Shown here piece by piece: positions 32,670 through 42,099 of a stretch of 64,000 bases of DNA; position 1 is the first letter of the stretch, and each line of letters begins with the position of its first letter. The notes beneath the pieces are model-generated. The model was not told the origin of the DNA. It saw nothing but the letters and a program-made list of their open reading frames with translations, and made no database searches. Made by a program: the position numbers and the translations under genes. The stretch covers positions 682,001 to 746,000 of the forward strand of contig JACONQ010000009.1 of NCBI GenBank assembly GCA_014281115.1, read 5' to 3'. This DNA is from Laburnicola sp. R22_1 (Eukaryota; Ascomycota; Dothideomycetes; Pleosporales; Didymosphaeriaceae).

Positions 32670-33553
32670 AGTGTAACGGTGGTACGGTTGATGGTTTCGA
32701 ACGGCGATGGATGGGTGGGGTAGTTGTCGGTCAGGACGGAGGACGCGCTGGTTTTATAGATTATCTGCGGGCCCCATACCAGGGCGTCAACAGAAGACCC
32801 AACGTGCTAGGCGAAGTCCAAGACTATTGGCTGTCGGTTGTCAGTTTCGGTGTTGCATGACTTGTAGCGTGCCTGCGTTCTGCCAAGGTACTCACGGACA
32901 ACGTGTGTTCTCCACCGGATACTACCACAATCAGAGGAGTTACACGACCTTCGCAGGCTTCCTGAGGTAATTCACTCTCTCCAATAGCAGTCATACAGCT
33001 AACAATACATGAAAACCGATATATGAGCATTGATGAGATTTGCGGCAGCTCTAAGCCAAATCCAGCGGCAACGTCCAAGAGTGAACAACCTCAACCATGA
33101 TTTCTTTTCTTACGGAGCTTCCGGAGTGCTCAGGATACCTGATGGAAAACCTTGAACCATGGCTCGATGCCGAGCTTGAGTACACCATACGCCACTTTCA
33201 CAGTTCCTAATGTGGCATTTTCGCTTTGTGAGATAGGCTGGCCGTTACCGGAATAATGTTCCCAGATTCACCTCCTTCTGGGGCGTTGAATCTTCTGCCA
33301 GTGGGGTGGCTACGCAGATACTGGTGGGAAAAGGTGCTAGATCCTCTACAAGCCCGAAATGGTACCGGTCGTGGTGCCAGCTTGCAAAGGGTGTGGATAT
33401 CGGAGGCCCTTACGCTCCTTCAACTTTGCTTCATTCGGAATGTGAGCGCTCAAGTTGCTGCATCGTACAAGGATTCATTTCTGGTCTGATTCCTTAGGCA
33501 ATAGTCCTGCAGCGACTATCATCGTGACGCGACACACCGACGGGGAATCAACA
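32670..33553. other. Intergenic region beyond the palindrome
   Basis: The palindrome's right edge lies beyond what the window can test, because its left partner would precede base 1. A 37-codon frame at 33,097-33,210 (MISFLTELPECSGYLMENLE...) has a good start context (tcaaccATGA) but no known domain. Nothing else is recognised. Confidence 0.35.
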
Positions 33554-33560
33554 TATAAAT
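33554..33560 (+). promoter_or_regulatory. TATA box of the seven-helix protein gene
   Basis: TATAAAT lies about 50 bp upstream of the ATG at 33,607, which has context tccaaaATGG. An in-frame ATG at 33,559 overlaps the box and is therefore unlikely to be the start. Confidence 0.5.
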
Positions 33561-33606
33561 GTCTCTCCGCCTACCTGCTCCGTGTCTTTCACGCTTATCC
33601 TCCAAA

Positions 33607-34546
33607 ATGGAATTCATTTATCGCAGCCTAATTGCTTGCTCATCTGTCGGCCTACTTCTGAGTCTCGTATCTTTATACATTGATTGTAGAACACGAAAGA
33701 CATCTCGAGCGCATCCAGTTCCCTGGGAAGACAGCAAACTAGAAAGACCCCTCACATTTCTTTTCGGCATTGGTCAAGTGGCATTGTTCACTGCGAGTAT
33801 TGCTGCAGCTGCCATGAGTCTTAACCTAGGGTATCAGGTCTACTGGCTTGATGCGATCCTTCTAAGCACTCTCCAACTCTGCACTGGAATAAATGTAAGA
33901 GGCATGCCCGGGAGTTTTGTTATTTAGGCTTACAGATTGAACAGCTCGCCCGAATAATACGATACTTGGCGTTTCTGCCTTGGGCCACCCCTTTCATATA
34001 TGCCACCTCTGGGGTGTTGACGACCTTTCACTTAGTCTACCTTACAAAGTAAGGTGATCTCTGCTGGAACCTGCTCCTTTGCTTATCCGAATAGAAAAGA
34101 AGGCGCCCCGATTCCTTACGATTTCTTCCTTCACATGACCATTTCGCCACTGCTCTCCGTAGCGGTAGTAGGCTGGCGATTAGAACAGCATATGAGCTCT
34201 GGACAGCACAAGAAGGATTATATACGCTTTTTAATTGCACTTAGCCTTTCCAACGTAACTACGGGGCTGGGAGCTCTTGCTGTGGCTGTCGTCTTTTACA
34301 TCTTCTCGTATCAAGACAGGCAAGTGAGTAGTACGCTTCGTCAGTGCACACTTCTGGTATGTGTGCTTACCATCTATACGTAGTGTCCGCTAACCTAGGC
34401 AGGCCTGCATCTTTACACAGCTATCTTGTCCTTTGATCTTTTGTTTTATGAGCATGGAACGGATTATTAAGAGGATTCTCGTTCAGACAGGTATACGGCG
34501 TTGGATTTATGCTGAGGATGATGAGATAGAATTGCGGTCTCCATGA
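33607..34546 (+). CDS. Predicted seven-helix integral membrane protein, family not recognised
   Basis: Four exons joined by three short introns (33,895-33,935; 34,049-34,094; 34,357-34,402), all GT-AG; the last has CGCTAACC as branch site. The spliced frame stays open to TGA at 34,544-34,546, about 268 residues. Hydrophobic segments in order are SVGLLLSLVSLYI, FLFGIGQVALFTASIAAAAM, WLDAILLSTLQLCTG, FLPWATPFIYATSGVL, ISPLLSVAVVGW, LGALAVAVVFYIF and CIFTQLSCPLIFCF. A charged tail follows (EDDEIELRSP). Seven helices suggest a receptor- or transporter-like fold, but I see no diagnostic motif. Base use is normal and no RIP damage is seen. It neighbours, but is not duplicated with, the palindrome. 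Confidence 0.6.
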
Positions 34547-35167
34547 TACTGTACGCCTTATCACTGGAAAATTCCGGATTCAAAACTGCCAGATGGTATG
34601 CGAAGGCTTGAGCAGACGATGGCGTGAGCTGACGTAAAGGTGCATGGTGTTTCTCTCCAGTTCTCTGCGCTAAGGTTTGGCATCTGCTTGGAGGTTGGAA
34701 TAACGTACTGACGTGATAGAAATGGCGCTTGGGTGTGTGCGTTCCGTCGGAGAAGGTGTGCTCTGCTAAGAAGGGTTAGTGCTAAAGATGAATGGAGATA
34801 GGGATGCATGCAGTGTATCTGACTCAAGACTTTATTAAATAAAGGAGTAAATTATAAGGATGGATGTGGCGTTATTGATGCCTACCGGTTCATGTATTAC
34901 ACCGCTTCTTCATCAGCGTAGCCGGTCGGGGCAGGAGGTGTACATGGAAAGACAAGGCGCTGCGGAAGCTGCAGATCATTAAGGTGTATGCCTGGAACCC
35001 ATTCGCAGAAAGGTGAATGAGGTATATATAAAAGGTTCTGTATCTTGCGCAAGCAGTCTAATTGCTCTTTACTTCTTCTCTAGTTCCTAAGAATTTACAC
35101 CACCGTCTATTATAGACGAGGACTTGCCTAGCGAGAGAGCATCTCAACTACCTTATCTTTATTAACT
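34547..35167. other. Intergenic region with a TATA box for the next gene
   Basis: TATATATAAAA at 35,023-35,033 precedes the ATG at 35,168 by about 135 bp, and the leader between is pyrimidine-rich. Nothing else is recognised. Confidence 0.4.
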
Positions 35168-35636
35168 ATGAGTGACTCGCTGGACTCGGAAGGTTCTACT
35201 ATTGAGGACCAGACTCTATATCAAGATGGGGCAATGGAAGGGGTATGTGGCGATTGCTGTACTTGGTATTATTACATCCTAATCGGAGAACAGTCGACTA
35301 CAGGCTTAGAGGATTGGGATAAGAGTTCACCTCAGCCATCCCAGAGCATTACTAAGGAAGAATCTTGTGGAAAGAAGCGACCGCGGTCCGCCGACCAGGA
35401 CTCAAGCGAAGAACCAAGTTTTGCGGAAGCCGTTCCTAGGCAGGTAAGCTGCTGTGCTTTTTATTTAGACAAACAGCAGACTGTTAATAAATGGCAAGGC
35501 ACTTATGGTTGAGTATTTGCACACCCTTGCACGAAGGATACAAGACCTTGAATCTAGAATTGAGCCTCTAGAAAAGGATGGGTTGCCCCGAGGCAGTCGA
35601 AAGAAAAGAGTGCGCTTTACGGAGGATACGAAGTAA
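35168..35636 (+). CDS. Small acidic protein with C-terminal coiled coil, family not recognised
   Basis: Exon 1 starts MSDSLDSEGSTIEDQTLY, has a short Cys pair (CGDCC) and a Ser/Glu-rich part (RPRSADQDSSEEPSF), and ends at a GTAAGC donor at 35,444. The second exon reads a heptad-like helix (LARRIQDLESRIEPLEKD), then a basic end (RGSRKKRVRFTEDTK) to TAA at 35,634-35,636. The acceptor is uncertain: TTTAG at 35,468 gives a perfect frame but an intron of only 25 bp, while later in-frame AGs (about 35,497 or 35,514) give 54-71 bp. The start has a TATA box upstream. The basic tail could be a nuclear signal. No function can be given. Confidence 0.45.
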
Positions 35637-36109
35637 CTTGTTTGCCTACATTCCCGCACCGTTTCTCATGCCAAGCTTCTTAAGCTTCCCCACCCTGCAT
35701 CGTCCAAGTCTCCTCCCTCTACGGGGACGTCAGCGAAAATGACAAGCTAGTAGGCCGGATTCTGCCGCGAAGTTTCTTTCAAGCCTGTGCGAGGTTTTTG
35801 GACGAAGTATATAGTTACAACGTCGTGTTCTAGCAAGGACGGTCTACCGGCTGAGCTATAGGCGCGCAGACCGATACGTTAAATCATAAAGTATACAGCT
35901 ACTAGTGATGCAATTAATGGCCTTTACCTTACTCCACCGCCCGCTCACAATCTTGGAACAAGGAACCTACAACAGGCCATTCTAACCAAGGTCGACAAGA
36001 ACAATAGCAGCGATGAAAAAACTCAACATCTGATGGTAACAGAGATTGAGTCGAACAATTTGTTTAAGGAAATTCAGAACCACGATCTTGAACGCAGTTT
36101 TCAAGAAAA
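35637..36109. other. Intergenic region with a tRNA-like half
   Basis: On the minus strand about 35,827-35,865 reads gcgcctatagctcagccggt and onward. This is a good acceptor-strand/D-arm start with a box A-like TAGCTCAGCCGG. No pairing anticodon stem or box B (GGTTC) follows, so it is not a working tRNA. Nothing else is recognised. Confidence 0.3.
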
Positions 36110-36240
36110 CAATGTGGGAGTTGCTAGTCGAGAAGGGCGCCGACGTCAACGTGCAGGGTGGATACTACGGCAACGCACTCCAGGCGGCTTCATACAGAGG
36201 CCACGAGGCAATTGTGAAGCTGCTTGTCAAGAATGGCGCT
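36110..36240 (+). pseudogene. Orphan single ankyrin unit of the array-A type
   Basis: One unit reading LLVEKGADVNVQGGYYGNAL, then QAASYRGHEAIVKLLVKNGA, nearly identical to array A of the HET-NACHT-ankyrin gene 30 kb away. The flanking frame is short (stops at 36,273) and has no other domain. It looks like a relic of a deleted NLR or a stray conversion/transposition fragment. Confidence 0.7.
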
Positions 36241-36654
36241 GTCGCATTTGATAAGAGCATGGAAACTCTTTAACTCGTTATCCTTTCGTGCCTCGTTTGT
36301 TAAGCTTTCCTATTTACATAGTTTGAATTATTAAATTAACGATAATCTCTCCACACTCGGAGTTATACTAAGCTGTGATCCCAAAGCATAAAGCACATGC
36401 AACCTACGCGCGTGCCTTTATACAGCTTAACGCGGATTGCATAGAAATATGTTTACTTCTATACTGTGACGGAGCAAAAGGCTAACCTCCTGCTCCTCGA
36501 GAGTAAAATATTCTTAACCGTTACATATACTATAGAATCGACAAACCTAATTCTTAAGACTACGTATCTAGACCAGGCAATCTATCCTTGTTATGTAAGT
36601 CGCGCAGTAAAATCCCCACTCCAACACGCGCAGCGATAGTTACTTTACCCTTTA

Positions 36655-38790
36655 CCGTATTCGGCCACTCAACGCACAGACCCCACTCAACGCACAGTTA
36701 ACACTAAAAATCGTATATTTTCAACACCTCATAACTCCACCAATATGGACCCGATCGACGCAGCTGTTGAAGCTTTAAAATCCCTGGAGCTAGGAGAACG
36801 TCCTAATATATCCCAGGTTGCTCGGGAGTACGGCGTTGAGCGGTCGCGGCTCTCGAAGCGCTATCGAGGGGTTCAGGGCACCTATGCAACTCGGGCCGAA
36901 AAAAAGCGACTCCTCAACAATACACAGGAAAAACAGCTACTACAGTACATTGATAAGCTGTGTGTACAAGGCCTACCCCCTACGAGAGAGATGATACGAA
37001 ATTTCGCTGGAGAAATAGCACATTAAGAGCTAGGAAATCACTGGGTTAATCGCTACATTGCGCGGCATCAAATTGACCTTATATCGCGATGGACATCTGG
37101 CATCGATAGCCAGCGCTACAAAGCCAATTCAGCCTTCAAATACGCCCTCTATTTCAAGCTTTTAGACGATAAGATCAAGCAGTACAACATCGCACCGTCA
37201 AATATATACAATATGGATAAGTAGGGCTTCTTAATCGGGGTAGTGTCAAAAATAAAGCGCGTGTTCTCTCGACAGCGATATGAGCAAGGAGGCGTTAAGC
37301 AGGTACTCTAGGACAGCAATAGAGAGTGGATAACAACAATAGCTTGTATATGCGCTAACAGCAGCTCTCTTAAACCTGCCCTAATATATTAGGCGGCTTC
37401 TGGCAACATCTAGGATATATGACTACAAGATTTCAATCCTCAAGAGCACTAGGCCTTTTTCGCCTCATCACTATCTGGATGGACAAACAACGAACTTGGG
37501 ATTGCCTGGCTTAAGAGGTGCTTTCAAGAGGAGACTAAGAAGAAGGCAAAGCGCGACTATCAACTCCTAATTCTTGATGGGCATGGCTCACACGTTACTA
37601 TGGAGTTTATCGAGTTCTGCAATCAAAATCGAATCCTCCTAGCTATCTACCCGCCGCATTCAACTCATACGCTACAGCCTCTAGATGTCTGCCTTTTTAA
37701 GCCTCTTTTAGCTGCATATATAAAAGAGCTCTCCGAATTCATGTACAACAGCCAAGGACTCACATCTATTACTAAGCGCGACTTCTTCCGCTTCTTCTAT
37801 AAGGCATACAGAGTTGCATTTGCCAAAGAAACAATTATTAACGCCTTCAAAGTTACTAGCATCTCTCCGCTAAATAGCAACGCTATATTAAAGAAATTTA
37901 AGGATCTAGAGCCTAAGAGGCCATCAAGCAGCAATAGCACGTTGTTAGTACTCTCTGCAAGCGATTGGCGTAAAATTGAAGGACTTCTACAACAGGTAGT
38001 TGAGGATCTTAATAATAAACGCGTCTCGCAGCTGTCTCACACAATACACGCAATAGCAACTCAGAAACAGCTCGTCCAGCACGAAAACAATCGCCTTAGA
38101 GATGCTCTTTTCAATAAGAAGAAGCGCCGTAAGCGTGGCAAGGCATTACTACTTAAACCCTCTGAGAATTACGCTGGCGGCGCCGTCTTCTAGTCGCCAT
38201 TAAAAGTTAAGGCTGCCCGCAATTACCAGGCTGAAAAAGACGCCAAAGCAAAAGAACTACAACACTAGAAGGAGCGCGACAAGCTAGCTAAGGAGCAGAA
38301 AAAGCAGGAGAAACAGGCTATGCTTAAGCAGAGGGCGCAGAAAAGGATGGCTGCAAAAGAGGTTAGGTTGCAAGAACAGCAGAGGAAGGCGGCAGAGCGC
38401 GAAGAAGATCTACTTGCGCGCGCAGCTGAAAAGCAACTCAGGACTGATATACAATTGGCCAAAAAGGGTAAGGCGCGTAGCCTCGAGGCTCCTGCACCTC
38501 CTGCTCATGTTATTGAGGACCTAGAGGTTGATGTTGAGGATCTATTAGTTATTAAAGGGGTGGTGGAGGCATCCAGCCCATCAACGCGCACTCGCAAAGT
38601 ACGCCTCCCACAGAGGTATCACACGTAGTTTATCGTTGCCAATCGATTTATCAAGCTTCTGCAAATGCTACTCTAAAAAATCTAGTGATTTTACGATATA
38701 TATAGAGCTCTGCAGCTTCAAAAGTAATAGTGGTGGCTATCCTCAAACTGTGCGTTGAGTGGGGTCTGTGCGTTGAGTGGCCGAATTCGG
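36655..38790 (+). mobile_element. Pogo/Fot-like transposon with 45-bp TIRs
   Basis: Terminal inverted repeats at 36,655-36,699 and 38,746-38,790 match at all but about one position and each contain the motif CACTCAACGCACAG twice. TA flanks both ends (36,653-36,654; 38,791-38,792). The 2,136-bp length is usual for the group. Its transposase is riddled with stops. Confidence 0.92.
36745..38625 (+). pseudogene. Pogo-like DDE transposase, RIP-inactivated
   Basis: The N-terminal psq-like helix-turn-helix reads NISQVAREYGVERSRLSKRY. The HTH_CENPB-like part contains PPTREMIRNFAGE. The DDE core is seen as YNMDK, LILDGHGSHVT and HSTHTLQPLDVCLFKPL. A Lys/Arg/Glu-rich coiled tail ends in RKVRLPQRYHT. 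At least nine in-frame stops are seen, nearly all TAG. Several fall where relatives at 55.3 and 61.6 kb have CAG or TGG codons, as CpA-to-TpA mutation predicts. Two long frames survive (37,600-38,193 and 38,320-38,628). It cannot make a full protein. Confidence 0.9.
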
Positions 38791-38792
38791 TA

Positions 38793-39142
38793 TATGCGTA
38801 GGAACGAGTCTCTTCTTAGAACCCCGCTGCGACAACAGCGGAGTAGGCCGTTTGCCAGCGCACCATGTATGTCTCACGCTCACTGCATATATGCTCACAT
38901 GAACGTAATTTGTTCACTACTGCAAACAGAAGAAATAAAGGCTAAGAGAAGCTAATAAATAAGACCTTATAGTGGTCAGAGCCTCAACCCTTCTACAAGC
39001 AGAAAAAAGAGTAAGCTTACTGCATAGAGTGCTATCTAAGTGGATATAAAAAATGCAACACTTATAGATATGAGGAACACAGGTCTATATAACATTAGAG
39101 TGTTTACAATCGATAAGGCCTTATACAAATACCACCGCTCGA
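38793..39142. other. Spacer between pogo element and captain gene
   Basis: No gene is seen. This is 3' flanking DNA of the minus-strand recombinase, moderately AT-rich. Confidence 0.4.
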
Positions 39143-41741
39143 TTAATGGCACACATTGTGCACATCCAGTGCATGCCTCGTAAAATGTCCAATCCCATCT
39201 AACTTTTTAGAACAGGAAGGGTGGCGGCATTCAAACTCACCCTGATACTGGGGGTTTTTGAAATGTGCCTTCACGTGCTTCTTGAGGACGTCTTTTCGCG
39301 GTATACGACGCATCCGCCATTCGTACGAGAACTCTTCTTTACCTATACAAAGAAGACATACGGGGTACGGGAGAATCGTTGGGTATAGATGCTGAAATTG
39401 AACCTCGGCGACTCCTTCGTCTCCAGATACAGTGGACTCACACTTCTCGGGGCTAATGTGCAACCCTATCGACTTGATCAGAGGCCCATCTATCTTCGAG
39501 GATGACGGCACCAAGTCCTCTACACAATCCATCTTTCGTTTGCGGGCCTTTGGACGGGGAGTCTCCTGGAGGCGGCACAGCCGAGCTAAAGCGTTAATGT
39601 ATCGGATGCGAGTGCGGTCGTCCTTGAAAGGTTTAGAGAGCATGTTCGCTACAGTAGCACGCTCTCGAAGTTCAAATTCAGGGGCCGGTAGAGTTAGGAT
39701 CTCCGTCGCAGGCTTCCCACTGAGCTGCTTCTCTATCTCAATTGCATCAATCGAGTTGTGGAAGGTATGGATCGCCTCTTTCAGTCGTTCCTTACGCAAT
39801 TTTTCCGTTGTGCTACCGATCTTACGGATCGTCGCCTCGTAGTCTGCGTAAAGCGAAGTTCCTTGAGCCTGAATAAGCGGTCGGAAGCCTTCTCCATATA
39901 ACTTGTTCTTGTATGCATCCCGTTCCTTGCGGAGCTCCACAAGCAGCGGGTGGCTGCGCACCTCCTCTTGTTGCTTGTTGTTCAGTTCGACTGGCGCACG
40001 CCGATCTCGTGATAAGCCCATCCTTGCAACAGACCGAATGAGTTGTTCTTGAGAAGGTGTACCGAAATAGATTGACTGGAAGTCGCGTGCGATGTGCGTC
40101 GGTGTATAATATCTTTCGTAGGTCTCGCTGCTGTGACCCATGGTCTGGTTTCGGTTCGTGGAAGGAAGAGCCTCTGGCAACCTCTATTAGCTCTGGCACA
40201 AGAAATGGGGGTCGTTCGCAAGGCTTGCCTACCATTGATTTTATCTCCAGAAGCTCGTCGTAGTTGGTAAAGCTCAACATTTGCTTCGAATCCTGCAACG
40301 CGCCCTAGTCGGACGAAAATTTCCCGATACTTCCAGTAAGGGAATGCCATTGGCAGAAGTGCACGGCCACCCTCGACCGTGCTTTGAACGTTGCAGAAAA
40401 AAGGCCTGTCCAGCATGTCCTCCTTCCATCTAATGCGTAGTACCTCACGTTCTGCCGGTATCTCAAGGTCGAAGAGTTGCTGAATGGTGCTAAAGTCATC
40501 GTAGAATGCATCCTGCCTGAAGCCAATGGCTAGTAAATGCGACACTATACAGTACGCAGGCAATCCCTCGAGGTGAAATGTGAACTTCTTTCTTAAGGGT
40601 AGGGACTCAGTTAGCAAGGCACGATGATCCTCCTGCATGGTGTGACGTACGATGTTCCGTCTCTCTCCTTGTTCTTGACGTGCACAAGGTTCACATTCGC
40701 CACGAGAACGCTTCGTTTGGGATCCGTAAGGCTGGGAACCTTCATAAGTAACACATCCCTGAAGCAGAGCGCTTTGTTGCTTCCTTTGTTGCTTGCACTT
40801 TCGACAAGTGCTCCTGGTCGTGTAGCGGTAGCTGCGCTCAAGAGGAGGAGGGCCGAAATCTGCACGCGAATGAAGCCGTGCAATGGCTTTTGATCGTCTA
40901 CCCACAGAGCATGCAGAATGGCAAAGAGGTCCTGGACATACATGGCCAGTTTTTCCTTCTTCGACCTATCCAGTTCGAGTTGGGGTATCCACTGCGTTGG
41001 ATTAGGTATAAAATATTAGATGGAGGATTATAAGGGCTGACGAACTCTACGGACGTCTTTAAGAACCTCATTTGCCATTGCATGGCCCACAACGTGGTCG
41101 TAGTACATACTAATCCGTTTCCAATAAGCATCGATTGCACTCTCCTTATTGATTCGGGAATGCTCTATTCGCCATTCTAGATACGCCTTAAATACTGCTG
41201 GATCGCATCTGCGCAGCTGATTCTTCGGAGACAGCCCCGTCTGTTTTTGGACCTTAAGGCAGTATCTAGGCAATGTCAGCCTAAAGTATGTCAACGACCT
41301 CTGTGATGCTTGCCTCTTCCAGAATTCGCTTTCTGCCTTCCATAGTTCCTTCGTTTTTTCAGAGTGCCTCGGTTTCGTCGGACCTTGCTTCTTATGGTAG
41401 GCCATTCGCTTCAGTATCGCATCCGCCTCAGGATCTGATTGTGCATCCCGCTCTCCGTCCAGGTAGATAGCGCTATCTCTAGAACTCTCAGGACACGTGT
41501 CAGCTGGTGATGCAGCATCCGTGTCTGAAGTCAAGTGTTCGGCTGATTTAAGAACTTGGTCGAGGACGAAGCCAGAATCTGACGAGGGCGTCGCGGGGAG
41601 TGACGGCGGTTCATGGTTTGGCACGGCGATTGAGGCGGGAGGGATGTTGCGGCATTGTCTCTTCGCTCTGTTGGCAGCAACAGCAGAAACCGTTGCGTTC
41701 ACGGCACAGGAGACGCCAGGTCTGCGACCGCGTCGAGCCAT
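39143..41741 (-). CDS. DUF3435 tyrosine recombinase (Starship captain-like)
   Basis: Reading on the minus strand from MARRGRRPGVSCAVNATV (ATG at 41,741), the exons are 41,741 to about 41,045, 40,991-40,651, 40,591-40,233 and 40,173-39,143, giving about 805 residues. Introns 40,592-40,650 (GTACGT, TGCTAAC, AG) and 40,174-40,232 join in frame. The donor of intron 1 is uncertain because no good GT is in phase. Family landmarks are AATATRPGALVES (arginine), HLEGLPAYCIVSHLLAIGF, YQLRRASGDKIN (second arginine) and NQTMGHSSETYERYY (catalytic-tyrosine region). ARDFQSIYFGTPSQ then LSRDRRAPVEL follow. A C-terminal Cys/His zinc-like part (CLLCIGKEEF; CRHPSC) ends the protein. These recombinases mobilise Starship giant transposons and sit at the element's 5' end facing inwards. 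No stops or RIP damage are seen in the exons. Confidence 0.85.
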
Positions 41742-41850
41742 CGTCGTCGCGTTGCAGGCAGGTTGGCGGGGTCGAGGACGGTGGCTGGAGGATTGTGGGT
41801 GTGTGTGGAAGGGGTTGAATGTGGAGGGGATAAGGCCTGGCACGAGGGAA

Positions 41851-41858
41851 ATTTATAA
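41851..41858 (-). promoter_or_regulatory. TATA-like box of the captain gene
   Basis: TTATAAAT on the minus strand, about 110 bp before the ATG at 41,741. It supports that ATG over the in-frame ATG at 41,843, which is only 8 bp from the box. Confidence 0.45.
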
Positions 41859-42029
41859 GGCTCTTGAAAGATGTGCCTGCGCAGTCGAGTATGGAGTGTC
41901 ATCATGTCTAGTGCAGCGGCGCTTACCCTGAAGCACGGTGATGGGGGGAAGAGAGCCTGACGAGGCGTGGTGTGGACCGTCCTGGCGACCAGGGTTATCT
42001 CTAAAGCGGCGAGCCTCTGGGGGCTAAGC

Positions 42030-42087
42030 GAGGTGGAAACGCCGCCAAAAGCGGCGGCAAAACACCTCCGAAAATGGACGCGTTTCC
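42030..42087. repeat. GC-rich nested inverted repeat at the island edge
   Basis: GAGGTG at 42,030-42,035 pairs with CACCTC at 42,063-42,068 around an inner cgccgc/gcggcg hairpin. TGGAAACG near 42,034 also pairs with CGTTTCCA near 42,080. It is the last GC-rich sequence before the AT-rich tract and lies upstream of the captain gene, where a Starship end would be expected. Confidence 0.55.
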
Positions 42088-42099
42088 AACACCACTTGA

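Noticed and set aside
36033..36251. A 72-codon frame over the orphan ankyrin unit in another phase
   Set aside because: The ankyrin sense lies in the frame of 36,046-36,273.
39982..40905. A 307-codon minus-strand frame as one exon of the recombinase
   Set aside because: Its first ~95 codons are out of phase with the conserved domain; splice sites at 40,650/40,592 and 40,232/40,174 give the family sequence.
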